Counted from the stretch's first letter, positions 12,222 to 26,995 are shown. The stretch: 64,000 nucleotides of DNA from Plecoglossus altivelis (GCA_036571765.1 BROE01000028.1:7248199-7312198), one strand, 5' to 3'. Numbers and translations: made by a program. Notes: generated by a model from the sequence alone, not told the origin.

Positions 12222-15114
12222 TGCAACTCCAGCTGGGGGCGAATATGGTGATGTGTCACGTGTGGGGCGATGTGAAGAACAATCCTGACCGCAACATTCT
12301 GGGTTCTTGTGTAATGGTAGATTGGATACAGGTTCAATACGTCTTTTCCTGTGGAAAGTGCATGGGATAACATTAGTCACCATTGAGTTTCTTAGGCAGT
12401 GAAGTTTTAACATTAGGGATACTGTAGGCCATAAGCCATTTCTGCATAGCCAGATAGACCTAGGGCTTAAAATGGCTAACTTCCAAACAAACTGCAGTAC
12501 GATTTTCTTCCTATTTCCAGAAAAAGTACGTTCCTATTAAAAGTTCAGGGTCTATTTTTGTAGCAAAGGTTATGCTCATTTACGACAGCTAAATTGTTTC
12601 AAACAGCGTAGTTGTAAATCTGTAATCTACTCACCATTTGTGTGCAGTACTCGTTTCTGAACCAGTTCTGCAAGCTTGGATGTGTGACAGCTTAGATGAC
12701 TAAAGATGGCTGTTCGTTAGCGAAAGAGGCTACAACCATAGCTATATAACCCTTAAACCTTGCAGGGTAGGCAGAAAGTGAGTTACAGGTCTTTCAAAGC
12801 CTGGTAGTTGGCGTTTTTCAACATAGTCCATACATACTGTACCAGTGTATGAAACCGTCAGTCGTTTAACACTGCCCACGCGTGTAATCCCGCGTTGTAA
12901 ATAATACGCTGCGAGTGCAACTGATTCGTTGGGGATGAGGTCTGTGTGATGGCAGTCATATAAAGATGAAACAACTGTATCTTATGATCCCTCGCTATGC
13001 TAAATTAGTGGATATTCACCAAATTATATAAAGAACAACTGAGATCAGTGAGGACAGCAGAGTCTTACACCGGAAGACCACATACGTCTAATGAGAGCGC
13101 CTTAAAGGCATAGTGCGATTTTTTCCGATTGTTAGAATTTTAGATGTTATTTGTAAATTCTGTTTGTATCTCGCTTTGAATGTGGATGTTTTATGAACGA
13201 ATACATTAAAATCAATTTGTAAATTTATTTTGGTTTGGGATTCTCTATTAGTAATATTTTTATTTCTTCGATTTTTTTCTGACGTAAAATTATTAAATGG
13301 GTCTCTCATAATACAAGGCACAAAGTGTGTAGAATCTTCTGGAAAGACTCGCGTTTCGCTGTTTCTGTACAGGCAAAGGTAAGTGTAACATGGGACAAAG
13401 ACAAGCACTGGGATGCAGGCTGGTTCTTCTCAAAACAAGGAATCAAAAACTAGCAAGGGACAGCACTCGGATGTGTGGACGGATAATCCACAAACAGTCA
13501 ATCATTCATTCCTTCTCCTGTTCATTTCTTCTTCATGTGTACATCTGCGTGTGCGCACGTTTAAACTCTTCCCATGGTAAACAAAATATACAAGCCACTC
13601 TCACATGAGCGAGTCAGGGTAAGTACTTTAGATGGACACCAGGGGAGGCTGTGGTGCCAATCCTGGAGACACAAGACGGAGTCCTCCACTGCCCCCCCCC
13701 CTAACACAACTGGGCGTTTGGAGCCGTACTCATGCTGTCACTCATAATAACAATCGCAGTCTACTTTCAATATCATTCCACCATGGGAAATCATTTATGG
13801 GTGTTTGCTAAGTCATACTGGGTGGGAGTGGGTCACGCCTGCCACACATGCACATACAGCACACCAAAACACACACACACTCACACACCTTCCATACAGA
13901 CTCACACACACTCACACTCCAACCACACATTCACACACACACCTACAGCTACACCTACGTTACCAAAAGAGGAAGGAGGAGTCTGGAAGCCAGACAAAGC
14001 ATTCTGTCCCACACACACGCTCACAAAGTGGAATGGCCTGCCCGTGGCTGAGTCAGGCTTGAGTAAAAACCGGTCACGTTTAAAACCTTCAAGTCCATGT
14101 CCTAAAATGAACCGTATAGCTGCTCTCCTGTGGAGCGTGGTTGGGGTGAGGTGTTGGATATTCCTCTGCAGAATGGCAAGGGGGATCTCTTGGACAAAAC
14201 AGTCTGAGGGCCTCCTGACTTGGAACTGTCAGCCGGGAGAACAACGCTGAACTACCCTGCCGTGTGTGACTCGCTCTCTTCTTCCATGGCCTGATGTGGG
14301 CCCAGCTTTACTACCGCCTGATCCTAGCCTCCAATCCACCCCCCTCTGTCTTCCCCTGCCTCCCTCCCTCCCTCTCCCCCCTCGCGTCTGTTCCCAGAGC
14401 CTGTTTACCGATGGTCTCTGTGATAAGCAGCAGCCAGCCAAAGAAGAAACACATGCTTATACCCCCATACCTCACCCCTGACATCATGATACTGTCCTCA
14501 ACCAGTCACCCAACAAGTCTCCCACACACAGACACATTCTCTCTCTCTCTTGCTCTCGCTCTCTCTCTCTTGCTCTCTCTCTCACGCTCTCGCTCTCTCT
14601 CTCGCACTCTCTCTCACTCTCTCACTCTTACGCTCTCGCTCTCTCTCGCTCTCTCTCACTCCCTCTCTTTGTGCCTCTTTCTCTCGATCCCTCCTCCTCC
14701 TTCCTTTCTCTCTCCCTTCCACTCTTTCTGTCTTGCTCTCCGTGTATATCCATCTCTATCTCCACACAATGTGTGCTTTTGTTGTGAGCTTCAGTTCAGG
14801 AGAGTTTGGGGGAAGCCAGCTACTGTAATTTCAGCTTGTGTGTGAACAGATGTGTCTGGGAGAAGTGTGATGGGAAAGATCAGGTTATCTCTGCTCCTCC
14901 AGGTTCGGCAAATCCATGGGAGTGGTGTTCGCAGTCATTTGATAGGTTGTTTCCAGACCTGTTTTGGATATACTAGTACAGGGTACTACTCGCTGTGATG
15001 TCAACAAGAATGCCTGCAAAAAGGCGCATCGGCACATTGTACGCACACCTATAAACACACGCACTAAACCCCCAACACAAACACATCTATGACGTGTGCA
15101 CACACACCTGTAAA

Positions 15115-15245
15115 CCAGAATCAGAATCAGAATCAGAATCGGTTTTATTCGCCGTGCAAGATACACAAGCACAGAATTGACTGTGGCAGGGAAGTGCAAA
15201 CATGGAACATATGTATATATATTAACAGCAAAGCAAGATAAACAA
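15115..15245 (-). mobile_element. LINE-type retroposon 3' tail with (GATTCT)n
   Basis: On the minus strand the segment ends in GCGAATAAAACCGATTCTGA followed by repeated GATTCT, a typical 3' end of teleost non-LTR retrotransposons. No coding part is visible and the left limit is approximate. Confidence 0.5.
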
Positions 15246-16369
15246 TGTCCAAATGATTTCAGCAAATGGACAACCATCCCAGAACATCCCCTGTCCTTAG
15301 ACCCTCATGTATGAACACACATGTATTCACAAACTATGCACACACATGCTCATACACCTCTAAACATGTAACATTAACTCAAGGAGGAGTCATTTGGATT
15401 CCAGTCATATGCTTGATTACACTAATCATATCATCAGCGTCCATCAGGACCTCTGACCGTTGGAATCAGATGGATTGATTGGTTTTCTTATAGATTAGTT
15501 GATTGCATTATTGGCAAGCCTGAGGAGCTGGTTCTGATTGGCTGCTTCAGGGCTAGTGTGTTTACCTCCTTGACTGTCTGATTAGCCCTGTCGCCGGTCT
15601 GGCAGTGATCTGGTCATGAACATATCTTTGCATGCCGTCCGCCAGCCCTAATCGGCCGACACGCGCCTGTCGGTCGTCTGTGATTGGATGTGCGTACATC
15701 TGCTTGGCCTGACAACAATCCATGACATTCATGACTATCTCTTCTTGATCTGCTTATCCCATCTCAGATGCTTTCCAACCTCTGCAGACCTCTGTCTGTC
15801 TGCATGTCTGCCAGACTGCATGTCTGGGTGGCTGTTTGTCTGTCTGCATGCTAAATGTTAGAGGTTGGATGGCTGGCTGGCTGTGTGGCTGGCTGGCTAG
15901 CCGGCCGACTGGCTGGCCTGCGAACTAGCAGGCTGACTGATTGGCTGACTCCCTGTAGCACAAACAAATCAAACAATGGGTTCATTAAAACATGTGCTTA
16001 ACCTCTTTGTTTATTGTCACCGTGCCAACATCAGAGCTTGACCAATCGGTGGGGACATACTGGTCTTGTGAGACATCAGGCTTTGTTTGAAGAGGAGTGT
16101 TTACAATTCAGTATCCACGCAGCTCCGGGGGATGAGAGAAACCGCAGGGTGTCATTACCCAGCAGCACCCTGTCATCACGCGCTGGAAGGCGACCAGCCC
16201 AGAGCCCCCCTCTCCTGTCGCTTACAGCCCACCGATCCTGGGCTCTGGGCCGGCCTGACTGGGAGGACTGGTTCAGACCCGGCACCTTGGACTGGGAAAA
16301 CAGGATCATCTGGCAGTGAGAAAGGAAAGGTGGGAGGGATGATGGGTGGGAGAGGGGAACAGAGTGAGA

Positions 16370-16640
16370 GAGAGAAAGAGAGGGGAAAGGAAGTAAAGAG
16401 GCATGGGGAGAGATGGAGAGAGAGAAAGAGAGAGAGTAGAGAGAGAGAGAGTAGAGAGAGTAGAGAGAGAGAGTAGAGAGAGAGAGTAGAGAGAGAGAGT
16501 AGAGAGAGAGAGAGTAGAGAGAGAGAGAGAGAGTAGAGAGAGAAAGAGAGTGAGTAGAGAGAGAGAGTAGAGAGAGGAGAGAGTAGAGAGAGAGCAGAGA
16601 GAGTAGAGTAGAGGGAGAAAGAGCATGAGGGAGAGAGTAG
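16370..16640. repeat. polypurine (GAGA)n / GAGAGTA tract
   Basis: About 270 bp of almost uninterrupted purine strand, with AGAGAGAGAGTAGAG as the recurrent motif. Such mirror-like homopurine DNA can adopt triplex structures. No gene context. Confidence 0.9.
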
Positions 16641-19600
16641 GAGAGTAGAGAGGGAAATCAAAAAGAAGAATCAAGAAGCCTTGTTCGTGGCCTTGTATGA
16701 CATTGAGACCCACACACATACACACACACACCCAACACACATACACACACACACACCATACACAGCACACACTGACCACATCCACCACAGCAACATACAA
16801 CACAGACACACACAGACCACACAACACACCCGACCACCATGACAAGCACATACTAGCGGCAACACACAGAGAGCAGGACACACACACACACACTCCTGCT
16901 GCCTTTCTCCTCCGGTCTGCTGTGATTTGAGGACAAGGAGTCACACCTTGTTGTGGGGTTGAGTATTGGGTCACGTGTGTGTTTGTGTGTGTGCACGTGT
17001 GACTCGTTTCTAAGCCTCTGCAAACATATGTCTTCAAAAGGCCATGTCAGCAGAAAGAACAGCATGTGTTTCTGGTAGTCTTTTTATCCCATAAATACCC
17101 CACAATACTGCTGTATTGCACTCTAGACTTCCTACAGGGCCCAAGTCTCCAAGTTACTATGACGAATTATGTGTCCCTCCTGTGTTCCAGCTTGTGTGTG
17201 TGTGTGTGTGTGCGTGTGTGTGTGCGCGACTCTTCTGTGGTTCAGCGTGTGCATGTGTGTGTTTGTGTCTCCTTTGCTCCAGTCAGTGTGTGTGTCACAC
17301 TCCAGTCCACTACAGTCCACTGGTCTTCACTGAAATCCTAGCAGAAAAGCTTGGATTTTTAAATAAGCATCCAAACTCTGTTAGCTAGCTAGTAATTTCA
17401 CAATTCGGAACTGTCCATTCTGTTAGCTAGCTAGCTATGCTGCACTGTACTCGGTTAGCTAGTTGCAGCTTTACACACAATACCAATGAATCAATGGCCA
17501 TGAGGTTAAGGGTCAGTTTGTTTTTAATTGCTCCTGGTTCAGTATTGAGTACTGTACCGACCGAATGATTACAGGTCTTCAAGGGCCTGCGGAACTGTAG
17601 ATGTGGTGATCTGATGACAGCAGTGTTTTAACATAACTATTGTTACGCCTCACAGCCTGTGACAATGACAGAACTGGTGAGACTGGCAATACCTCTTTCT
17701 TTTATCTCTCATGTCGCTCTCTCTCTCCTCTCTTTCCCTCTCTTTCCCTCTCTCGCTCTCCCTCTAACTCCTTCCTGCTCCACTCTCACCCTCTTCACAC
17801 TGATAAGACCCGTTTCCGACGCACATAAACGCACACGCACGCATACACACACACACACACACACACACGCATACACACACATACACACACACTCACACAC
17901 ATACACACACACGTAAACACACGTACACACACTTACCCCTACAACCAGTCCTACTCCCTTCCCATGGTTAAGACCCCAGACACACTCCACCTGGGTCAAA
18001 CCCACCACGCCCAAACACATTCTGGTGTAAAGCCAACCTCTCCTCCTTGCCTCTCCCTGGTTCAAGCTCTTAATCCCTGCCATAGATCACCCTGGTGCAT
18101 CCTACCGCTAGCTCTGCTGTTTCATCAAGGGCTTTAACGCCCTGACAAGATGATTTAGGAACGAAGATTGTGTTGTTTTAAGTGGGATTAAGACTTGTTA
18201 GTTCATCCCCTTTAGTTTATCTGCCAGGAGTTCATGTGAATCTGCCAGAATTGTTCTGTTGCCAGTTCTAAGTCGAGCAATGAGCTTTGACTCATTTGAT
18301 TTCTTTGGATGACTTGGCTGGCAGGCTGGCAGACTGGCTGTCTAGCTGACTGACTGGTTGTTCTTGTGAATTGATCGATTGCTTGACTCATTGGCTGCCT
18401 GACTGATTAATTAACTGACTTATTGATTGATTGGCTGACTGACTGAATGTCTTTGCTACAGATCTTGTCAGTCCTTCGGAAAGTCCCAGCCCCCCAGCCC
18501 TCCACCTCCCAGCCCCCAGCCACACAGCACCCATCCAGTCCCATTATACCCTTTCATTCACAACCCAAACTGGGAATCTGTGTACGCACCTTAGACATCA
18601 TGTTTTTTTAGATGCTGTTGTCCTTGCTTTTGCAACTTTCACTTCTCCTCAACTTAACTTCCTTTTTAGTCCATCAACTTTTTTTTTGTTCTGTTTTTTT
18701 TGGTCCAAGTTTTCCCACAGTCGGACGCTGCTGACTGAAGTTCTTGAGTAATGGTTCCAGACTGTTTATCTGCAACATCTTTCATGTGAATCCCACCCTG
18801 CGTGAAAACTATTCTGACCACCCGGGCACTTCCTGTTCTGGTCCACTCGCTGGGCTATGATTGGCTCAAGGACAGAGGTTGACAGACCAATAGGTGACCT
18901 GCTTCTACCACTGTTTGTACTAGACTTCCTAATTGCTGACTAGTGGCAGACAAAGGGCTATTTTCAGGTGTCGTGGTCTGGGCGTCTTTGCTTAACCATG
19001 ACAGAAGAGGAGACTAGACCGGTTGGTGTTTGTTATTGTGAAAAAGAAGACTGCTCGTTGGTGCCTCCGTTTTAGTGTCTGGTATGATTAGTGGGCACCC
19101 TTGCTTCCTGCCTAACTGTCTGGTGTCTTTTGTCTGGCCAAGTCCAAGGGAAGCAGGCGAGGGGTAAGACAAGGGGGGGTTGGGGGACTGGTCGGAGGAG
19201 AGGGAGTGGGCATGGGACTGGTGTGTGTGTGTGTGTGTGTGTGGGGGGGGGGGTCCTAAACGTGGTTCTCTGGGGGCTGTGTGGACCCTCATCTGCCCAG
19301 GGCCCATCTGCCTCCCGCTGATGTTCTGCAGGAGCCTCCGCGACGAGGGCGACACACAAAGGCACCGTTGTGGAGGGACACAAAGAGCACTCTTTCTTGC
19401 TTCCTCTGGCAACACTCCGGGTGATAAAGCACGATAACACACTGTGTAAACATGCCGTGCTGTACGGCACAGGAGGAGGAGGTGGAGGAAGAGATGGTGT
19501 TTTCAGTTTGCAGGTTTTGTTTGCATAACCATCCCTCTTTCTCACCCCCTCTAGTCCTGGCTGCTCCATGTTGGTTTACCTTTGAAGTTGTTGTCATGGT

Positions 19601-21824
19601 TTCATTTTATGAGGGGCGCTGTAAACGTACGTGTGTAACAAGTATTTCGTTGGAAAGCAACCGTACAGCCAACCCTGTTTTATGGTTGCCGAGGTAGTCA
19701 ATAAATTCAAGCTTGGCAAGTTGTGGGGAGTGTGTGTGAATGGATGCCATTGTTGCGGCAGCCTGCTCACCTGATCTCAGAGGGGACGCGCACACACACA
19801 CACACACACACAATGCAGGGCCCTGTTCGGGGCCTCCGCCAGGAGGATCGGAAGACAGGAAATATCAGGTGTGGCACAGCGCTACACTGGGACAGTAGCA
19901 CAGGAGTAGAGAGAGGGGACATGGACAGTGGAGGAAGTCTGCTTCTGACTGGTGGGTGTGTGTGTGTGTGTGTGTGTGTGAGTGTGTGTGTGTGTGTGTG
20001 CACGTGTGTGCGTGTGCGTGTGCGTACACAAGATTTGCATCTACCACTCGAGAGGTGAACAGTCAGTGGAGCTCGTTGGTCCAGTTTCCGACACACACAC
20101 ACACACACTCACACACACATTCGGATCAGTCACTGGAACTGGACGCTATTGTGTGGCCAGCTTTCTCCTGAGAAGAGCAAACATGGTTTGTTGACTCACA
20201 CAGAGAAGTTTACCTTCACATACCTCAGCTGAACTGCCTGGCTTCTGCAGGTCGTTCCGTTGGCACACTCCCATTGCACACAGCTTCTGCATTCATCGTC
20301 TGGATTACAGGAACAGTATATGTAGTATGCGTGAAAGAGCTCGGTGACGTTGTAGGAAGTGTAGGAAGTACATTTGTTCGCTTGATACTTTTACCGAAGG
20401 CCTTTTCAGTTCACCGCAGTCTCTAATGTTCTCTTCAGTCGCCCTGGGAATTCACTCTCGTCAAGTTTGCTTGTGTGGGAGGTCTTTGTGGCTGTCGAAG
20501 CAGATAAAATCCACCTCCCTGGTAATATTTCCAGAAGACAAGTCGGTACCTTAAGCCAAACACAGAGGCGGCCAAAAACGAACCGCCTCCTGGAAGTCAG
20601 GATGGAAAACACTGTCTTCCAAAAAATCTGTTCTTTCCCCTCTCTCCTCCTCCTGAGATAAAAACGAGCTGCTGTTTCCTCGGGTCTTCTCTCTGGCTGC
20701 GTGCTTCTGGTGGCGCTGCTCAGATGGCGCTCTCAGGGCCTCTGGCAGGTTCAGCTGGTCACGGATCAGCTCAACCCACCAACCGCCACTTAGAAAAACC
20801 TGCGAGCAAACCGTTGACAGTGTGACTTCACGCCTGGATGGGTGTGCCTGTCCCTTTAAGTAAACCACACTCGCTTATTTGCCTCGGAAGAACAAAACAA
20901 CAAGTGTAACCTCTGCTGGCTCGTTCCGTCCGTCCACGACCCGGGTCTTTCCAGGGGCCCAGACGGCTGAGCCAAGCTGAGCTCCCAAAAGGCAAACTGG
21001 GGCGTGAGTAACGGTCTACCCTGTCCCCCTCCTCCTGTCCCCCCGCCCGCCCCACCGGCCCCCCTTGACTGGAGCTCTTTTCATCGGCAGAGATGAGGGT
21101 GGCTCCTGGAGAGCGAGTGGCTCCCCAGGGGGGCCCCTCTTGTTCAGGGAGGCGCAGGGGGGGTCTTGGTGTGCCTCACACAGCGGCCAGTCTCACACAG
21201 GGCCTGGCTGATGTCCCCTCCTGGCAGACTCAGCCTGGAAAAACAACAGCACAACAGCAGGGGCATGTGAGTGTGTGTGTGTCTACAGTGTGTGGGATTC
21301 CTGTGGGTGTGTCCACAGTGTGTGGGATTCCTGTGTGTGTGTCTACAGTGTGTGTGTGTGTGTGTGTGTGTCTTTCTACAGTTTGGGATTCTTGTGTGCG
21401 TGTGTTAACCCTGTGTGGGATTCCCATGTGTGTGTGTGTCTACAGTGTGTGATTCCTGTGTGTGTGTACGGTGTAAGATTCCTATGTGTGGGTACAGTAT
21501 GTGATTTCGGTGTGTGTGTGCAGTGCGTGATTCCTGTGTGTGTGTGTCAGATGAAAGGCCCGCTCTGTCTCCTGAAGCAAACCGTAACTGTATGATGACA
21601 CACCAGGTCCAGCCAGCATCGTGGCTGCCTGCCAGCTCTCAGATCTCCATACAACAGCAGCAGACACTTGGCCGCTGGAGAGTGTCGCCTCTCACCCTCC
21701 AGATCGTCTCCGGGACACTCAGCACCCCTCAGGTGTGGCTGTCTGGGGATCAGCCCTGATGTAAGGGCTGGAGCGTGTTCGCTGGAGGAGCACTGTCCGC
21801 CTGCCTTGTACTAACACTTACCGC

Positions 21825-22057
21825 TCACCCCCCCCTCCCTTCCCTCTTTTTCCTCCCACGCTCCTTTCCCTCCCTCCCTCCCTCCCCTCCCCTCCCTCCC
21901 TCCCTCCCTGCCCTTCCCTCCCTCCCTCCCTCCCTCCCTCTCCCTCCCTCCCTGCCTTGCCTCCCTCCCTCCCTCCACTCCCTTGCCTCCCTGCCTGCCC
22001 TGCCTGCCTGCCTCCCTCCCGGCCTCCTCCCTCCTGCCTCCCCTCCCTCCCTGCCTA

Positions 22058-22093
<36 letters not shown>

Positions 22094-22105
22094 CCTCTCT
22101 TTCTC
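21825..22105. repeat. polypyrimidine (CCTCC)n and (CCTG)n tract
   Basis: About 280 bp of pyrimidine strand moving from CCTCCC repeats into CCTGCCTG repeats near 22050-22092. Long open frames in every phase here are composition by-products. Confidence 0.9.
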
Positions 22106-22354
22106 TGTTGCTCTCCTGCTTTGCCAACCTTCTCCAAGGCCCTTCGCCTCGCTTCCTCTGTAGGGTGTCTTCATTATCCTACGCTTCCCTCTTTCCTCCC
22201 CCTCCTTCTCCCCTCCCTGCTTCAATCAGACCGTTCGGCCCCCTTGGGAGTTTCAGCCAGCCAATGAGGACCGAGCATTCTGCTGTCTCTCCTGCCTCCG
22301 AGGAAGTGTTTAAATTACCAGGAGTTTCTTGCGAGCGTGCGTGCGGCCATTCTC

Positions 22355-22666
22355 GCACACACACACACACGAACGCACACGCCGTACACTTCGTTAGTGC
22401 GTCTGTCTCGTTCCGCATCTGAGCTGAGGAAGTTTGAAGCAGGCTGGATGACACACCAAGCACTCACGCGCACACACACTCTCCTCTGCCAGCACACACA
22501 CACTCCTCTCAGCACACACAATCCTCTGCAGCACACACACTCCTCTGCAGCACACACAATCCTCTGCAGCACAGCCACACTCAATCCCTCTGCGAACGCA
22601 CACACACCACACACACACACACACACACTGTCTCCTCTGCATCACACACACTCAATCCTCTGCTGA

Positions 22667-22703
<37 letters not shown>

Positions 22704-22800
22704 CTCCTCTGCAGCACACACACTCAATCCTCTGCTGAACGCACACACACACACACACCACACACACTTCTGTCTCCTCTGCTGCACACACACAACCCTC
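22355..22800. repeat. (CA)n interspersed with CTCCTCTGCAGCACACAC units
   Basis: Compound repeat of AATCCTCTGCTGAACGCACA-type and CTCCTCTGCAGCACACAC units separated by (CA)n of varying length; a longer period of about 85 bp is visible between 22620 and 22790. Confidence 0.85.
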
Positions 22801-23919
22801 TTTGGTTTTGTCTACTGTATTATTCATTTGGGTGTCAGTTCAGATCATGTGTTTCAGCAGAGCAGATGTGCCCATTGGCCCCAGTCACTGTGCCTGGTGG
22901 CAGGTCTGCACTCTGATCATCATCCTCATCCTCCTCCTCCTGCGGATGGGGGGGGGGGGGCAGGGATGGGGGTGCATCTGCCATGCTGCTGCTAGTCTTT
23001 GAACCTTTTTATGGGGGGGAGGAAGATATGTGTGTGTGAGAAAGTGAGAGAGAGTATGTGTGTGTATGGGAGTGACAGTGTGTGTAACTGTGCTCTCAGG
23101 CAAGACTCTGAAGCTCTCCCCCTCCCCTCTCCCCCCTCCAGTGGGAATCTATTTCTGTTTTATTAATGAATCTGTGAGACTGGAAGGAAATGTCAATTCC
23201 AGAGCCTCCTCATCCCAGAACAAAGGCCTTGGCTGTGGCTTCGTGACGGCCAATGGGAAGAGAGAAATTCCATGCCACGCGAGTCCAAGTATGCCCGGCG
23301 TGCGAGGAATGTCCGCCGGCGGGGTCTGCCTGCCACGGCCCGACCCGACCTCAGGCTGACCTCAGGAGCCTTTGTCCCCTGGTCCTGTGAACGATCGTGG
23401 GCCCAGAATGACTCTCCCCGCCACGCCGCTGCCCCTCTCCAAACAGATTGGTGGGAGCCTCCTCGGGCCCTTTACACAGCAGCCGCCCAGGGCCACGGAG
23501 GAGGGGGGGAGGGAGGGGGGGTGGTGGGGTCACAAGCTAAACACACGGCCTGTGTGTGTGAAGGTGTGTGTGCTTGGACACATTCAGACAGACTCTGGCC
23601 AACGCCTGTGGTAACAAAGAGGCCGTAGGAATGTGGGAATGGAGGCAAATAGCAGTAAAACAGCGAAGTGTGGATGTGTGAATGTGTGTGTGTGTGTGTG
23701 TGCGCGTGCGTGCATGTCTGTGTGTGCGTGCGTGCGTGTGTGTGTGTGGGTGAACTGCACTTGTTTTGACAGTGGTTAAGGTGAGAACTTGGCTCAGACG
23801 AGGTGTGGTGGGTGTCGGAGATTCACCCCACCTAAAGACTGTTTGTCTCTGGCAGCAGATACAAGCCTGTCACAACATACATCTCTCAGCACAGCTCTGC
23901 CTCACTACTGCCTCGACCG

Positions 23920-24135
23920 TCATCCCCCTCACTGCTGCCTCGACCATGACCTCCCCCTCACTGCTGCCTCGACCCTGTCCTCTGCCTCACTGCTGCCTCG
24001 ACCCTGTCCTCTGCCTCGACCCTGTCCTCCGCCTCACTGCTGCCTCGACCCTGTCCTCTGCCTCACTACTGCCTCCACCCTGTCCTCTGCCTCGACCCTG
24101 CCCTCCACCTCACTGCTGCCTCGACCCTGTCACAT
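23920..24135. repeat. about 29 bp minisatellite (CTGCTGCCTCGACCCTGTCC)
   Basis: Seven or more units of TCACTGCTGCCTCGACC plus CTGTCCTCTGCC, with occasional half-units that lack the CACTGCTGC part. Intergenic. Confidence 0.88.
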
Positions 24136-26995
24136 CTGTCAGCAGACCAAGAGACCATAACTTGTTTGGGTGTGGATCCACAGACAGACAAATGAAGGTC
24201 CTCAATTCAACACTACCACAACTGAAACCTTAATTACCACCTCTCTAGTCCACACATCCAGACACCTCCCACCCACCTGGGAAACCAGAGTCTGGCTTCA
24301 CAGCGGGCCAACAGCATGAGGTGGTTGTGGGCTAACCCATGTCATCCTCATCCCCCACTTTCATCCGTCATCTTCATCACCGTCAGCTTCCTCACCGTCA
24401 GTCTCCTCCAGACGGACTCGGCTCGACACCCCAATTTGCCCTCTGCACCGCACGGCAATTCACCACGGTCTGTTCTCTTCAGCTTCGAGGGAGTCGAGCG
24501 CCCATCGATCCGCCTCCCTCCCCTCTCCTCCCCCCGATGGGTTTCCAGGTCAGGCGTGCAGGGCCTTGACTCCCAGGGGACACAAGGGCCAGTCTGGGCT
24601 CCTCTGGAGCCTTTGTGTGGAGGGAGGCTTCACAGCTGGGGAGGCGTAGGGCAGAGACACGCGTCGGCGTTTGGGAGGAGAGGTGGATGACCCCCCCCAG
24701 TTCCTCCTCACTGGGCCTGTTCTCCTGGGTTAACAAGGAGCAGGGACCCCCTCCTGATGCACGCGTACGCTCCAGCACACACCCTGACTCGCTAACACAC
24801 ACACAAACACACACATATCAACTCACTAACACACACACACAGTTACTAACACACGCACACACACTCAATAACAGACGCTCACTCCTTGGTCCAGATTGAG
24901 TGGCGGTTAGGGTAATCCCCCCCTCCCCCCCTCTTCCCCCCTTTCTTTGTAACCAGTGAGTGAGTCTCTTTTGTCTCTGAGCCGACTCTCTCATGTCTAA
25001 CTTTGTGTGGCGGTTTAATTGTGTCGTCGGCAGGAATCTGTTTGAAACGTTGCTGCTTTGCATGACAATGGGCTGTTGACCAAGCCTGTCCGCTGGGCCA
25101 GCCCGCGCCTACACCGCCCCGGAGAGAGAGAGACAGGCTTCCTGTCTTTGATGTGTGGGTACGTTGCGTCTGACCAGGTCCAGGGAGGGAACACAGGCCC
25201 GTCTAAGAAGCAGCAGGGTCCATGCACGACTAGACAGGGAATGATGTCATTTCCCCCCTCTTTTTTTTTATTTATCTGGCCGTCCGTTGTTTACGAGGAA
25301 TCGCAAAAGCCCCTTTGAAGTTTGTCCCGTCGGCTTTGAAAAGATTTAATGATGATTTGATTATGTCGGCCCGGTTCATGAGTGACCGTCGCGTTTCAGT
25401 GCTCTGCTGTTGTTGTTGACAACATTCAGGAGACAAAGTGTGCTTCAGTGTGTCGGTGCGCTTCAATGAGACGTTAGTAATACTGCGATTAAACCAGAAA
25501 GCTGTAAACAAGTTTGTTTTCCCTAAATGTCCATGTACTATTTTCACATTTTCGTGTGAACGTTTAAAAAGCCCTCTCTGACCCTCTCACTGTCTGCCTT
25601 TCCTCCAGGGCCCAGAGCCCAGCTGTTTCTGGACATCGGAGGAGATTCCCCATCTGGCAGCTCCTCCACAGGCCTCCTCCCCCAGGGCACCACCTCCTCC
25701 ACCCCTAACCACCCCAGGGCCGGGCCTCGCTGCCTGGGCTGAGGAGCCACTATCTGCCCTAAACCCCAAGCAGCCCCCAGAGGCTCCAGCCTCAATCCAC
25801 CACAGCCAGTGGGAGAGGAAGTGAGGTTAGAGACAAACAAGCGAGAGGGAGACGAGGATGAAATGCAACAGATGTTTTTTTGGACGCCATCCTCTCGTTT
25901 AATATCTGTCCCGTCACAGAAGAATTCAGACGGACGCACTTTCCAGACTGACTTCCAGAGCACGTCTCCAGGCGACGCGGGGGCGTTGAATCCTTCCCAC
26001 AGGGTCACCCCATCCTGCCAGGGGCTGTTCCACCTCTCCTCCCCGTCTGCCCTTGCGGTCTGCAGCGTCAACCACAGCGCGCCCACACCTCGGCCCCCGC
26101 CTCAAACACAAATCAACAGCTCACTTCAGTGGCATCGCACTGAAAACCGCCTCGAAACCTCCTCCTTTCGCCTGGCTCCTCCTTCAGCCGTGTGTTCATT
26201 TGCCTCCCTCCCTCCCCCTCCTCCCTCCTTATTCACCTAAACCCTCACAGAAGACAAAGGAAGACCTCCCAGGAAAACCCTTTTAAGGTGGAGCGGATCA
26301 CCAACATCTCTCCTGCTCCACAAACGGTAGGTGAGAGAGAAGTGCTATAAGTCTCAGTGACTCTAACCCTGAGCACAGTCATGCATCTAGAGTAGAGTTG
26401 AAACGGTAAAAGGCGGTGGCTGTTGGAACGCCACGCATCCAGACTTCCCAATCAAGGGCTCTGGGATGACTCAGCGGAGAGCGATTCAGAGAGACGCGCT
26501 GCGAGGATTCGACACGTCCCCACGACAACTCAAGAATCCAAAACCTGAACTGAAGTTTGACATCGCGACGAGATTTATTGACAAAATGTACAACGTGATA
26601 CGTTTTGTAATAAATGGCACATCAAAGTGGAAAAGCATCGTTCAGACTTGTAACAGTTGGCAACATGGGTCTAGTGGTCTGTATAGCCGGTTTTAAATGG
26701 TTCGGTTCACAACATCAATAGAAATATAACGAAATACTCCAGCTATAAAATAGGCAGAATTTAAACATTTGCTACAAAAAGGCTGATTATCCACACTGCC
26801 TAGACCGTTCGGACAGCAATACAAAATTAAGACAATTACTTTATACAAATAATGTGCAAATCAAAGGCTTCTACAAAACGTACAAAATGTTATCGTTACA
26901 TTGCTTAATGGCTGTACTTATCAGACCAAAGACTTGACAGAGAGACCGAAAGAGTTTTTAAAAAATGCAGTTACTGTCCGTCTGAAATGACATCT

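Larger units (their letters stand above)
12222..26554. other. intergenic region between xxylt1 and the ENC1-family gene
   Basis: About 14 kb with no recognisable exon on either strand. The first few hundred bases left of about 13000 probably hold the xxylt1 5' UTR and promoter. The rest is dominated by simple repeats: (CA)n at 13870-13950, 16710-16890, 17830-17935, 19955-20020 and 21270-21545; (TC)n at 14540-14690; (GA)n at 16370-16640; (GGCT)n at 15870-15960. The stretches 12500-13700, 17340-17650, 18100-18950 and 25250-26500 look unique and could hold regulatory DNA, but I see no specific element. Confidence 0.6.

Noticed and set aside
13088..13408. 106-codon minus-strand frame in AT-rich sequence upstream of xxylt1
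   Set aside because: No recognisable domain, conservation unknown, and no splice or poly(A) context; could be chance.
19449..19470. Short perfect hairpin TGCCGTGCTGTACGGCA as a possible small RNA
   Set aside because: A stem of 6 bp is too short for a microRNA precursor or terminator-like element in this context.
21775..22422. 215-codon open frame through the pyrimidine tract
   Set aside because: Composition by-product: Pro/Ser/Leu/Ala low complexity in all frames, no splice or start context.
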